Positions 1-8,549 of a DNA stretch of 50,994 bases are shown piece by piece. The notes under the pieces were generated by a model that had not been told where the DNA came from, did no database searches, and worked only from the letters and a program-made list of their open reading frames with translations. This DNA comes from Candidatus Benthicola marisminoris (GTDB taxonomy: Bacteria; Gemmatimonadota; Gemmatimonadetes; Palauibacterales; Palauibacteraceae): assembly GCA_023554335.1 (NCBI GenBank), contig JAMJQR010000113.1, positions 1 to 50,994 of the forward strand, written 5' to 3'. The position numbers were made by a program, and so were the translations under genes. How positions within the stretch are numbered: the stretch's first letter is position 1; the number at the start of each line of letters is the position of its first letter.

Positions 1-1644
1 GAGGGACCCGAGATGCGCTTCCACGGCGGGGCGCAGCTCGCGCGGGGCCTCCACCGCGTCGGCCAGGACGCCGACGACACCGTGTTCCGCTCCGAGATCG
101 TCCAGGAGATCGGCAACCACGGGAGGCAGGTCACGACCTTCCGCCAGCATCGAGGCAAGACCGGCCGCCACGGCCGCCGTCGACGCAATGTCGCTCTTCA
201 GCGCTCCGACCCGGTCCCTCTCCCGCCGGAGGCGCTCGCGCAATTCCTGGTCTGCCGCTCGTGCCTCGGCCACCTTGCGCTCGAGATCCGCGAGGGCATC
301 CGACTCCTGCCCTGCTGCCGCGTCGATCTCGTGGACTCGACGCTCCGCATCGGCAACTGTGTTCCGCAGTGCCTCGACTTCCTCTTCGCGGCGATCCAGC
401 TCCCGTTGCCACTCACGGGCACGCTCCCGAATCGCCTCGCCCTCGGCCTCGAGCGCTCCGGCCTCCCGAATGACCTGCGCGAGCTCTGCTAGCGCCGCCT
501 GCTCGCGTCCCTCGACCTTCTGACGATCGACGCGCAGGCTCTCCACGGCCGCTTCGAGCGCCTTCGCCACCGCGTCCCTGTCCCGGAGTTCACCCTCGGA
601 GGTCGCAATCTCCCCCTCGAGCCGCCGGGCTTCCTCCTCCAGGACCAGGCGCCGGCCCGCGATCCCCTGCAGCTCCACCCCGATGGCCTGGATCCGCCCC
701 TCAGCCGCGGAGACCCGTTCCGTGGAGAGGAGGCGTTCCCGCTCGAGCAGCTCGGCGCGGGTCCTCGTGCTCTCCAGGTCTGCGGCCACTGCCGAACGCT
801 CCCTCTCCCTCTCGACGAGCTGCAGCCTCAGGGTCTCGGCTTCCGTCTCCGCCCGGCGCAAGTGCGCCTCCTTCTCGGGCTGGCTGCGCTTCAGTGCGAG
901 GAGTTCCGCCTCCGCTTCCCCGAGCCGGACCTCCATCGAATCCAGGCGCGCCGCTGCCACGGCCACATCCAGCTGCAAGCGGCGCTCGCGAAGGTCTTCG
1001 TACTTCCTGGCTCTGCCGCGCTGGCGCCCGAGTGAACGCACTTTGCTGCGGACCTCGCCCAGCACGTCCTCCAGGCGGTCGAGGTCATGTTCTGCCTGGT
1101 CCAGGCGGCGCAGGGCCGTGCGGCGCCGGTCCTTGTAGCGTCCCACTTCGGCGGCTTCCTCGAACAGGGAACGCCGCTCCTCGGCGCGGTCCGAGAGGAT
1201 CGCGTCAATCATCCGCGCTTCGATGATCGAGTACGCGTTGGCCCCCAGGCCGGTATCCCGGCAGAGATCGTGGATATCCTTGAGCCTGCAGCTGGATCCG
1301 TTGAGCTGGTAGTCGGACTCGCCGCCGCGCAGGACCGTCCGGCCGATGACGACTTCCGGGTAGGGCACCGGAAGGACCCCGTCCTCGTTGGTCAGCGACA
1401 GCGCCACTTCCGCTCTGTGAATCGGCTTGCGGTGGGACGTCCCCTGGAAGATGGCTTCCTCCATCCGGCTCCCACGGATGGCCGTCGGCCTCTGCTCGCC
1501 GAGGACCCAGCGAAGCGCGTCCGAGATGTTCGACTTACCGCAACCGTTCGGGCCCACGATCGCCGTGATGCCCTCGTGCACCGAGATTTCCGTCCGATCG
1601 GCGAACGATTTGAATCCGTGCAGTGTGAGCTTCTTGATCTTCAA
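1..1644 (-). CDS. smc: Chromosome segregation ATPase SMC, N-terminal part (runs off left edge)
   Basis: This is the N-terminal 548 codons of SMC, the coiled-coil ATPase that compacts and segregates the chromosome with ScpA/ScpB. It is absent from the ORF track because the frame stays open to base 1; I translated it directly. The start reads LKIKKLTLHGFKSFADRTE, followed by the Walker A region IVGPNGCGKSNISDALRW, both hallmark SMC sequences. The middle is Glu/Arg/Ala-rich coiled coil. The last residues visible (about GVVGVLADAVEAPRELRPAV) match the beginning of the hinge domain, so roughly half of a usual ~1170-residue protein is present. The start is TTG (1642-1644), overlapping the TGA of the SPOR gene as TTGA, which suggests translational coupling. 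It is the last visible gene of the rpsF-to-smc run. Confidence 0.95.
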   Translation of the reverse strand, partial: MKIKKLTLHGFKSFADRTEISVHEGITAIVGPNGCGKSNISDALRWVLGEQRPTAIRGSRMEEAIFQGTSHRKPIHRAEVALSLTNEDGVLPVPYPEVVIGRTVLRGGESDYQLNGSSCRLKDIHDLCRDTGLGANAYSIIEARMIDAILSDRAEERRSLFEEAAEVGRYKDRRRTALRRLDQAEHDLDRLEDVLGEVRSKVRSLGRQRGRARKYEDLRERRLQLDVAVAAARLDSMEVRLGEAEAELLALKRSQPEKEAHLRRAETEAETLRLQLVERERERSAVAADLESTRTRAELLERERLLSTERVSAAEGRIQAIGVELQGIAGRRLVLEEEARRLEGEIATSEGELRDRDAVAKALEAAVESLRVDRQKVEGREQAALAELAQVIREAGALEAEGEAIRERAREWQRELDRREEEVEALRNTVADAERRVHEIDAAAGQESDALADLERKVAEARAADQELRERLRRERDRVGALKSDIASTAAVAAGLASMLAEGRDLPPVVADLLDDLGAEHGVVGVLADAVEAPRELRPAVEAHLGSL

Positions 1645-3077
1645 CTGGGCTCGCCTCTCCTGGCTACGAGCGTAACACCCAGACCCGCAGCAGAGAGAAT
1701 GCTGTCCGCGGGCGCGGAGGCCGCCTCGGATTCGTACGCCCCGGAGTAGAGTCGGTACGCTGCCTCGGTCGAATCGCCTACCGAAAGCACATAAGCGGGC
1801 AGCCCCGCCTCGTGCAAGCGGTCGCGCTCCGCGTCCGCATCCTCGCGAGATCGGTATTCACCCAGGGACAGCGCCCAGGTCGTCGGCCGCATGTCCCAAT
1901 CGCGCTCACGCTCTTTGATGCCATCCTCCACCAGGCGCGCCATGAGAGCCCGCGCCCCCTCCCGGTCCTCGAGGGCCCCGGCGAATACTCGGTAGTACAG
2001 CCGGCCGCGCACCGGGGTAGGGGCTACGAAGGCCAGTTCGCCCGCCCGCAAAACCTGGTTTCGTTTGGCCGCCGCGTCCTCCCAGGCAACCGAGCTCGCT
2101 ACCAGCACGGAATACGGGAGCTCGACCCCGACCTCCCCCGGCGGGGAGGTTTCGACGGCGCCGATCGCGGTGTCCTCTGCGGTCGCTTCCACAGGCTGCT
2201 CCCGCGGAGTGCCCGGGGGCGGCTGTGTCATCGTCGAGGCCTGCGAGGGCTCGTCCAGGTCCTCCTGGAAAGCCGGCCAGCCCGAGAGCCCCTGCCACAC
2301 CAGCCAGACCGCCAGGATCGCCGCCAGCCACACGACGACTACCCCTCCCGCACCCCGGAGGAAATCGCGCTGCCTCACCCTGGCGATCCATGCCGCCAGA
2401 CCGCCGGTTGGTCGCCTTGGCGCCCGGCTCTCGGCCACGATCGCCGGAGTGCCCTTCGCCCGGCTGAAGCCACCGGTGCCCGCCGTCGAGGGTCGGGCGG
2501 CAGGGCCGGCGCCAGAGGGAGAGGGAGTGACCTCGACGCGCGCCAGCACCCGGATCCCCGGTGGGACGCCAGCCGGTAGCCGATCCGTTCCGAGGAGGAC
2601 CAGCCCGTCGAATCCGGGACCGTCGTGGGCGGACAGGACCTGGATCAGCTCCGCCACCTGGTCCGCTTCAGCCACGAGCAGCAGGGTGCCACCGCGGCCC
2701 CCGGCGTCCAGAAGGTGCCGAAATGCCGGAGAACGGCCGAGGTCGGCGGCAGACATGGGGGTCGCACCCGCGGGAACCAGCAAAAAGGACCGTCCGGGCG
2801 GGTGCGCCGCCACGTCCTTCACACGACACTCGCCACGAACGACCTCGGACAGGCCTCGCCCGCCCTGCTCCAGGTCCGTGAGGTCCCCCGCTCCCGCAAC
2901 GTCGGTCGCCAGGCTGACCAGCAGCGTGCGTGGCCTGTGACTCGCGACCAGCTCCGCCATCTCGAGCGTCGCTCTGCCGGGACCGCCCTCGGCTTCCCGA
3001 GATACGACCAGCAGAACTCGACGCGCCGTCTCGGGCAACCAACCGAGGTCCGCCGCGGTGCCGTCGCTCTCGATCAT
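1641..3077 (-). CDS. SPOR-domain membrane protein with degenerate BY-kinase/ParA-like N-terminal domain
   Basis: A 478-residue envelope protein. Residues about 18-180 follow the layout of bacterial tyrosine kinases of the CpsD/Wzc type: a VLLVVSREAEGG strand, then GLSEVVRGE, then LLVPAGATPMSAADL, close to the family's GLSDVL and LPAGxxPPNPAELL segments. The P-loop is broken, however (GGPGRATLE, with no Lys), and the Walker A' aspartates are missing, so catalysis is unlikely. One transmembrane helix lies near residues 245-268 (VVVVWLAAILAVWLVWQGL). A Pro/Thr-rich linker follows, then two SPOR-like repeats (about 318-395 and 400-475). SPOR domains bind denuded septal peptidoglycan. If the N-terminus is cytoplasmic, SPOR faces the periplasm. 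The gene lies between another SPOR gene and smc. A division or cell-wall sensing role is inferred; the pseudo-kinase reading is moderately sure. Confidence 0.75.
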   Translation of the reverse strand: MIESDGTAADLGWLPETARRVLLVVSREAEGGPGRATLEMAELVASHRPRTLLVSLATDVAGAGDLTDLEQGGRGLSEVVRGECRVKDVAAHPPGRSFLLVPAGATPMSAADLGRSPAFRHLLDAGGRGGTLLLVAEADQVAELIQVLSAHDGPGFDGLVLLGTDRLPAGVPPGIRVLARVEVTPSPSGAGPAARPSTAGTGGFSRAKGTPAIVAESRAPRRPTGGLAAWIARVRQRDFLRGAGGVVVVWLAAILAVWLVWQGLSGWPAFQEDLDEPSQASTMTQPPPGTPREQPVEATAEDTAIGAVETSPPGEVGVELPYSVLVASSVAWEDAAAKRNQVLRAGELAFVAPTPVRGRLYYRVFAGALEDREGARALMARLVEDGIKERERDWDMRPTTWALSLGEYRSREDADAERDRLHEAGLPAYVLSVGDSTEAAYRLYSGAYESEAASAPADSILSAAGLGVTLVARRGEPS

Positions 3078-3096
3078 CTTTCCCGCTCGATCAGGG

Positions 3097-4647
3097 CTAC
3101 TCCTCCTGCGTCCGGCGAGCGGCGGCGACCTCGGTGACCCACGCTTCCAGCCGTCGTTCCCTCAAGAGCTGTCGCGCGGCGGCCTCGGCCTCAGAGCGCG
3201 ACCGATACGGACCGACCAGCCCTCGGAACCACGTGCGTCCCGCTTCATCGGGGAAGCTCTGGACCTGGGTCGCGAAACCCGCCTGCTCCAGCGACTGAAC
3301 GAGATCGCGAATCCCCCCGGACTGCCTGGCCGATCCCACGATCGCGTAGAAGCCGGGAGGGGGGCCGGGCGCAGCCGGCGCCATCTGCCGGTCTCTCAGA
3401 CCGGGCACGATTTCCTCCGCGGCCGCCGAGTCTGGGCCCGCGACCTCGGCAGGGGGAACGGCCGGTTCTTCCGCCTCGCCCGTCAGACGGTCCGCAGTGA
3501 CGGTGGCCCGGGCCGGGTTCCACTGCATCGGAAGCCACCATCGTTCGCCGCCGGCGTCATCCACCACGGTAGCGGTCCCCGAGGCGCCTCCGGCCATGAC
3601 CACCGCCCCGTCCGAGACGGCCAGCACCGCACCTCCGGGGAGTCCAATGGGAAGGTCCGGCCGCCACTCGGCGGGAACTCGAGCTGCAGCTCCACCCCCG
3701 ACCGGCAGACGGGAGACCCGGTCACCCTGAGCCACGAGTATTCCCTCGCCAAACAGCGTCGGCCGCATGTTGGAGGTCGAAACGGCGAGATCCGCGATCG
3801 TACGGCTCGTGAGATTGAACCGGTTGACCGCGACCACGCGCGGCGGATCGTCCAGCGCCAGATAGATCTCATGCGTCGAGGGCGACGTGGACATCGCCGT
3901 AATCGGCGACCCGAGGTCCAAACTTCCCGCGCGTTCGATGGGCGACACGGTGAAGACCTCGATGGCCTGCTGTGCGGCCGTCGTGAACACGGCTCGGCGG
4001 CCCCACGCGGTCACGATGCCCGGCGCGCGCGCATCCGCCGTCCCGGTCTCGACCGGCGCGTCCTCGTCTCTTCGCAGAAGCCAGATCTCCCGCTGGCCGG
4101 TGTCCGCCTCCAGGGCCACCAAAACTCCGCCCTCGGCGGGAGAAGCCCACGCGACCTGCCGCTCCATGGAATAGCGCCATACACCCTCGGGGGCGATCTC
4201 GACCAGCGAGCCGTCCGCTCCCACGTAGAGCCCAACCGACCGGTCCCCCGCCCAGGTGGCCTCGGACGGGACCTCGCCCACCTGAAGCAGCAGGTCGGAC
4301 TCGGGATCGTAGGAATGGAGGGTCCCCTCGGCAGTACGGAGGATGATCCGGCCGCCCCGCAGCGTGTGCGCGTCGACAGAGGCCGGCAGCTCAGTGCGCC
4401 CCGTCCAGACCACACGCTCCGGATCCGTCAGATCTCGGGCTTCCGCGACGCCTCCAGCGATGGGCAGGCTGACGAGGCTCCATTGATCCGCCGTGCTGCC
4501 TACGACCAGGTTAACGCCACGCGGGGCTGCCTCCGGAGGAAGCTCCGTAGAGTCGGGCGCCGTGTCGCACCCGCTCATCAGGACCGCGGTCAGCAGCGCG
4601 GCGCCACGCAGGGCGGCACGCTGGATCCAGCACGGAGTCTGCTTCAA
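3097..4647 (-). CDS. SPOR-domain lipoprotein with probable beta-propeller
   Basis: The track ORF begins at 4707, but that start lies inside rsfS. A TTG at 4645-4647, preceded by AGGAAG, gives a better start (MKQTPCWIQRAALRGAALL) and a clean lipoprotein signal peptide with lipobox LMSGC. The mature protein should be lipid-anchored. The region from about residue 35 to 360 has repeated short beta segments such as ERVVWTGR, GVWRYSMERQVAWASP and AMSTSPSTHEIYLALDDPPRVVAVNRF. These resemble blades of a beta-propeller; the fold is inferred from periodicity only. A C-terminal SPOR domain (about 428-505, GFYAIVGSARQSGG to LEAWVTEV) should bind septal peptidoglycan. It lies 10 nt after rsfS and 19 nt before the second SPOR gene, so co-transcription is very likely. 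Resulting length is 516 residues. Confidence 0.8.
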   Translation of the reverse strand: MKQTPCWIQRAALRGAALLTAVLMSGCDTAPDSTELPPEAAPRGVNLVVGSTADQWSLVSLPIAGGVAEARDLTDPERVVWTGRTELPASVDAHTLRGGRIILRTAEGTLHSYDPESDLLLQVGEVPSEATWAGDRSVGLYVGADGSLVEIAPEGVWRYSMERQVAWASPAEGGVLVALEADTGQREIWLLRRDEDAPVETGTADARAPGIVTAWGRRAVFTTAAQQAIEVFTVSPIERAGSLDLGSPITAMSTSPSTHEIYLALDDPPRVVAVNRFNLTSRTIADLAVSTSNMRPTLFGEGILVAQGDRVSRLPVGGGAAARVPAEWRPDLPIGLPGGAVLAVSDGAVVMAGGASGTATVVDDAGGERWWLPMQWNPARATVTADRLTGEAEEPAVPPAEVAGPDSAAAEEIVPGLRDRQMAPAAPGPPPGFYAIVGSARQSGGIRDLVQSLEQAGFATQVQSFPDEAGRTWFRGLVGPYRSRSEAEAAARQLLRERRLEAWVTEVAAARRTQEE

Positions 4648-4657
4648 AGCTCTTCCT

Positions 4658-5002
4658 CTATTCCACGGCCAGAGCCGGGGCATCTCCCCAGAGCCGTTCC
4701 AGCTCATAGTAGTCTCGTACCCGTGGCAGGAACACGTGGACCACGAGCGTGATGTAGTCGAGTAGAATCCACGTCGCCGCCGACTTTCCCTCGACGCCGG
4801 CGGGCCGATAGCCCGACGCTCGCAGGCGCTCCAGAATGTTGTCCGCGATGGCCCTTGAATGCGTGTCTGAGTCGCCGCTCGCGATGAGGAACCAGTCCGT
4901 TGCGTCCGAGAGGCCCCTCAGGTCCATCAACAAAGGCTCCCGGGCGTTACGCTCGAGGGCGGCCTCGACGGCCAACACCACCTCCGGCGGACGCTGCTCC
5001 AT
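4658..5002 (-). CDS. rsfS: Ribosomal silencing factor RsfS
   Basis: RsfS (Iojap/YbeB) binds ribosomal protein uL14 on the 50S subunit and blocks subunit joining when nutrients are short. Family motifs are clear: MDLRGLSDATDWFLIASGDS near the N-terminus, then GYRPAGVEGKSAATWILLDY and VVHVFLPRVRDYYELERLWGDA. The track ORF starts at 5107 and adds 35 residues with no family resemblance. I chose the ATG at 5000-5002 (MEQRPPEVVLAVEAAL), preceded by GGGAAAGG, giving 114 residues, the normal length. It lies between the fatty-acid kinase fusion and the SPOR lipoprotein gene. In many bacteria rsfS sits beside nadD or LytR genes; the present neighbourhood differs. Confidence 0.93.
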   Translation of the reverse strand: MEQRPPEVVLAVEAALERNAREPLLMDLRGLSDATDWFLIASGDSDTHSRAIADNILERLRASGYRPAGVEGKSAATWILLDYITLVVHVFLPRVRDYYELERLWGDAPALAVE

Positions 5003-5067
5003 CGCCTTTCCCGTCTCATTCCGGCTGTTCGACACGCAACCTCTCCAGTGGTGGATGGAACCGTCGC

Positions 5068-5093
5068 TGCGAGAGAGAGTCTCGTCTCTCGCA
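5068..5093 (-). terminator. Hairpin between fakAB fusion gene and rsfS
   Basis: A perfect 9-bp inverted repeat (TGCGAGAGA / TCTCTCGCA) encloses an 8-nt loop in the 120-bp gap between the DAK2-DegV gene and rsfS. There is no U-run after it on either strand. It could be an attenuator, an RNA-processing site or a weak terminator that lowers rsfS and SPOR expression relative to the upstream genes. The structure is seen; its function is not shown. Confidence 0.35.
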
Positions 5094-5122
5094 ATCGGGC
5101 CGTCCATGTGCTGGGAATCGAC

Positions 5123-6988
5123 TCACTCTTCCACCTGGTAGGCAACCGCCCAGGCTCCCGGGCCCGTGTGCACCGCCAGCGATGCGTTCGTGGGGGCGCT
5201 GAGTATTTCGACCGGATCGAAGCGCGCCTCCATCTCGCTGACCAGGGCCGCGGCCACATCGGGAACGGCAAAATGGGACACCCCAAGTCGATACCGGCTG
5301 GCGCCGGCGAGGCGTTCTTCCAGCAGCAGCATGACCTGCTCGAGCAGACCTTCCGTACCCCTCGCGGTTCCCGCCTTGATCACCCGACCCTTGTCGTCCA
5401 GCGAGAGGATCGGCTTGAGGTCGAGCAGACCACCGAGCCAGGCCTTGGCTCTCCCGACCCGGCCGGAGCGCAGAAGGTACTCGAACGTGTTCACCGTGAG
5501 GAAGATGTTGGACCGATCCCGAACGGCCCGCACTTCCGCTGCCACCTCCTCGAGGCTGTGGCCATCGTCCAGGAGCTCCACCGCCCGCGCCACCAGGAGG
5601 CCCACGCCGAGCGAGCCCGACCGGGAGTCGATCGCCTCCGACGGCACATCGAACTCCCTCATCGCCGCCGCCGCCGACCCGTACGTCCCTGAGAGCCCCC
5701 CACTGACGAAGATCCCCAGCAGCTCCTCGGCCCCGCGTTCGAGGGCCATTCGGTATCGGTCCACGAACACGGAAGGCGCGGGCTGCGACGTAGTCGGAGA
5801 CGGAGAGCCCGGAGTCGTCATGAAATCCTTGAGCGCTTCTCCGGTCAGGTCGACGCCATCGCGATAGGTCTCATCGCCCACCATCACCTGGAGCGGTACG
5901 ACGGTTACCCCGTGCCGCTCCGCCCACTCGTGCGGAAGATCCGCGGCCGAGTCCGTCACTACCGCGACGTGCCGGCCGGCCCCGACCAGATGAGTGTCCT
6001 CGATTACCTCCGACACGATCTCGCCAAACCCGCTAAGAAGAGCGCGGACGGCCTCGGGCTCATCCGCGTGGATGTGCACCTTGGCCACGCTTCCGGTCCG
6101 GATCACGATCGTGGACGTTCCCATCTCCTGCAGTGTCCGGCGCAGCTCATCCGACTCAGGGACGCCCTCCCCCCGAACTGCAATCTGCGTACAGAAACGG
6201 CCCTCGTTCGCTCCGTATCCGGCCTCGCGGGCGACATACAGCGACGGTCGGTCTGCTCCGTGCGTACGCTCCAGCGGCGCTTCGTAGATCACGTCTCCCG
6301 GCGCGTGACCCTCGATGTAATGGACGACGCCCTGAAAGAAGGACACGAAGCCCTTGGCTCCGGCGTCCACGACGTCGGCCTCCCTCAGCACCGGCAGCAG
6401 GTCTTTGGTCCGCTGCAGCGACCGCTCGGCGGCCGACTGCAGATCCCGCAACCACAGATACATGTCCTGTCGGGAGTGGGCTCGACGTTTCGCCTCTGAT
6501 GCGAGGTCCCGGGCCACGGTGATGATCGTGCCTTCCCGGGGATCCTCGAGAACATCGTGAAGAGACTCGGCGGCCACGGAAAGGGCTTCCGCGATGTCCC
6601 TGGGGCCTACCCGGAGGCGGCGGCCGATGCTCTCCGAGAAGCCCAGAAGGTACCGGGAAAAGAGCATACCCGAATTGCCACGAGCCCCAAGCACACCGGC
6701 TTCGGCCGCGACCCCGGCCACCTCCGCGAACGAATCGCTGCGCACGCTTCGAACCGCGTCCGAGATGGACCGCAGAGTAAGCGTGAGGTTCGTGCCGGTG
6801 TCACCGTCCGGGACCGGGAAGACGTTGATCCGGTCGAGCTCCGCTCGCTGGCGGCCCACATAAGCCGCACCGGCGAGGAACCCCCGTCGAAGGCGGTGGC
6901 CGTCGAGATACGCGATGCGGACGCGTGGACGCTCTCCTGCCAACACAGGATCAGGGCCTCTCGTCTGGGACTCAGAGTGGTGGCTCAA
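5123..6988 (-). CDS. Fatty acid kinase FakA-FakB fusion (DAK2 plus DegV domains)
   Basis: A 621-residue protein joining two partners that are usually separate. Residues about 30-200 are a DAK2/DhaL kinase domain: RINVFPVPDGDTGTNLTLTL is the family's metal- and nucleotide-binding loop, and GARGNSGMLFSRYLLGF follows. Residues about 230-330 match the FakA middle region (GRFCTQIAVRGEGV, VKVHIHADEPEAV-like VAKVHIHADEPEAV). From about 340 to the end is a DegV domain (VAVVTDSAADLP, VPLQVMVGDETYRDGVDLT, SPTTSQPAP, SGGLSGTYGSA), the fatty-acid-binding FakB part. In Firmicutes FakA phosphorylates an acyl group presented by FakB, feeding exogenous fatty acids into phospholipid synthesis. Fusion would tether carrier and kinase. 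It lies between rplI and rsfS. Domain calls are firm; the reaction is inferred from the family. Confidence 0.88.
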   Translation of the reverse strand: MSHHSESQTRGPDPVLAGERPRVRIAYLDGHRLRRGFLAGAAYVGRQRAELDRINVFPVPDGDTGTNLTLTLRSISDAVRSVRSDSFAEVAGVAAEAGVLGARGNSGMLFSRYLLGFSESIGRRLRVGPRDIAEALSVAAESLHDVLEDPREGTIITVARDLASEAKRRAHSRQDMYLWLRDLQSAAERSLQRTKDLLPVLREADVVDAGAKGFVSFFQGVVHYIEGHAPGDVIYEAPLERTHGADRPSLYVAREAGYGANEGRFCTQIAVRGEGVPESDELRRTLQEMGTSTIVIRTGSVAKVHIHADEPEAVRALLSGFGEIVSEVIEDTHLVGAGRHVAVVTDSAADLPHEWAERHGVTVVPLQVMVGDETYRDGVDLTGEALKDFMTTPGSPSPTTSQPAPSVFVDRYRMALERGAEELLGIFVSGGLSGTYGSAAAAMREFDVPSEAIDSRSGSLGVGLLVARAVELLDDGHSLEEVAAEVRAVRDRSNIFLTVNTFEYLLRSGRVGRAKAWLGGLLDLKPILSLDDKGRVIKAGTARGTEGLLEQVMLLLEERLAGASRYRLGVSHFAVPDVAAALVSEMEARFDPVEILSAPTNASLAVHTGPGAWAVAYQVEE

Positions 6989-7047
6989 CCCCGGATTCCT
7001 CCAGTATCGAGGGCGGGGATCCCGCCCGCCTCAGGCCAGCGCAGGGA

Positions 7048-7509
7048 TCAGCTCTCGTCTTCACCCTCCGCGACGACCCACACCGTCACTTCGGGCCGCA
7101 CTTCTGCGTGCAGCCGAACCGTGACCTTGTACACACCGAGCTGCTTGATCGGCTCCTCGAGACGGATCAGATGCCTGTCCACCTCGAGCCCCTTCTCCGC
7201 AAGCGCTTCCGAGATGTCCGAAGCGGTCACCGAGCCGAAGAGCTTCCCTTCCTCCCCGGCGCGGACCGTGAAGCTAACCGATTGCCCCTCGATGCGCTCT
7301 GCGGCTGCCTTTGCTCGATCGAGCTCCCGCGCGGAGCGTTCCAGAATGTGACGGCGCTCCTCTTCGAAGCGCGCCTGGTTCGCATCCGTCGCCTCGTAGG
7401 CAATGCCCTGGGGAATAAGGAAGTTTCGAGCATAGCCCGGCTTCACGTCGACCACCTCGCCGATGTCGCCGAGATCGTCGACCGCCTGTCTCAGTATTAC
7501 CTGTACCAT
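7048..7509 (-). CDS. rplI: 50S ribosomal protein bL9
   Basis: Ribosomal protein L9, a two-domain protein with a long connecting helix that binds 23S rRNA near the L1 stalk. The N-terminal domain reads MVQVILRQAVDDLGDIGEVVDVKPGYARNFLIP, matching the family (VILLxDVxxLGxxGxxVxVxxGYaRNfLiP). The C-terminal domain contains KLFGSVTASDI. The track starts at a GTG (7518), three codons upstream. I prefer the ATG at 7507-7509, because family members begin there and AAGGG sits 8 nt upstream. Length 153 residues is normal. It follows the DUF2232 gene in the rpsF-rpsR-DUF2232-rplI order. Confidence 0.96.
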   Translation of the reverse strand: MVQVILRQAVDDLGDIGEVVDVKPGYARNFLIPQGIAYEATDANQARFEEERRHILERSARELDRAKAAAERIEGQSVSFTVRAGEEGKLFGSVTASDISEALAEKGLEVDRHLIRLEEPIKQLGVYKVTVRLHAEVRPEVTVWVVAEGEDES

Positions 7510-7573
7510 GTCCGCCACCCTTTACCTTGCATATCCAGCCGCTCCCGACGTATTGGCGCCGGCAGCGGCGCGT

Positions 7574-8518
7574 CTAAAGATCGTGGTCCGCGCTCGACCG
7601 CGACAGCCTCGCCCTGAGATCGACCCAGGTATCGCTGAGGCCGAGAACCAGGGCGGTCCCGAGGACCACGGGATACAGGAGTACCGCCGCCAGGGTCAGC
7701 AATATACCGCTCCACACCGAAGTAGCGGCGGCAGCGCCGATCCACATCAGAATCGCCACGCCCCTGAGGAGATACAGCCCGCCCATGAACAGTGTCGCAT
7801 TCTCACCCACCTGAAAAGCCATCCGCCCGAGAGGGAGAACGAGCAGCAACAGCCCCCCGATCAACAGCCAGACCAGATGGTGGCTGAAGCGAAAGTCGCG
7901 GATCGCGCGCGGGCTCTGGAAGCGGCCTGACAGCCTCTCGAAGCCGAACCAGGCCACACCGAGACCCGCCGCGGTAGCGAGCGACAGCATCGCCGGATAC
8001 ACATCCTGTTGGAACCCGACCCAGCGTTGTACGGCCGCCTGCAAGCGGTCGCGGACCTCGGGATCCGCGCTACCCTGCAGCTGCTCGAGTATGTTACCGG
8101 CCACGAGAGATGCCTGGCGGATCTCGCCCACCATCCACCAGTTGACTCCCTCGATCACCCCCGGTCGTACGATTCCGATCAGCAGCACCACGGCCGCCCC
8201 CACGACGATGGTCCAGAGCACGCGATCTAGCAGCCCTTCCAACTTCGTGAACGCCGTGACCGCCACGAACGCTCCCCCGGCGATCAGGCTCCAGGCCCGT
8301 GGAACGTACCACTCCATGCCGCCCGGGCGGCTGCCGGCGAAGGCGAGGCCCAGCACGACCGCGGCGACGGCCACGCTGAGCCAGTCATCGGACCGGAAAG
8401 CGAGAAGAAGCAGCGCGAACGGGACGAATACGAGCCAGATCGGACTGATGGGCGACAGCATGACTGTCACCATCACCAGCAGCGCCGCTCGAGTCAGCGT
8501 CCACCCGCGCTCGGTCAC
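7574..8518 (-). CDS. DUF2232 (YybS-like) multi-pass membrane protein
   Basis: An integral membrane protein with about eight hydrophobic segments, for example ALLVMVTVMLSPISPIWLVF, LSVAVAAVVLGLAFAG, VLWTIVVGAAVVLLIGIV and HHLVWLLIGGLLLLVLPLG. A large loop carries RQASLVAGNILEQLQG and FRFSHHLVWLL; the latter is typical of DUF2232 proteins, which lie between rpsR and rplI in several phyla. The function is unknown. The track ORF (8653) overlaps rpsR. A GTG at 8516-8518, preceded by GGGGGAAAGG about 10 nt upstream, removes the overlap and gives 314 residues, beginning just before the first transmembrane helix. Family assignment rests on topology, context and the FRFSHHLVW segment, so it is moderately sure. 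Confidence 0.75.
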   Translation of the reverse strand: MTERGWTLTRAALLVMVTVMLSPISPIWLVFVPFALLLLAFRSDDWLSVAVAAVVLGLAFAGSRPGGMEWYVPRAWSLIAGGAFVAVTAFTKLEGLLDRVLWTIVVGAAVVLLIGIVRPGVIEGVNWWMVGEIRQASLVAGNILEQLQGSADPEVRDRLQAAVQRWVGFQQDVYPAMLSLATAAGLGVAWFGFERLSGRFQSPRAIRDFRFSHHLVWLLIGGLLLLVLPLGRMAFQVGENATLFMGGLYLLRGVAILMWIGAAAATSVWSGILLTLAAVLLYPVVLGTALVLGLSDTWVDLRARLSRSSADHDL

Positions 8519-8549
8519 TAGATCGAGGCCTTTCCCCCGCCGTTCTGGC

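Noticed and set aside
3058-4752. 564-residue plus-strand ORF
   Set aside because: Antisense to the SPOR lipoprotein gene; very Arg/Gly-rich with no motif, as expected of a GC-rich shadow frame.
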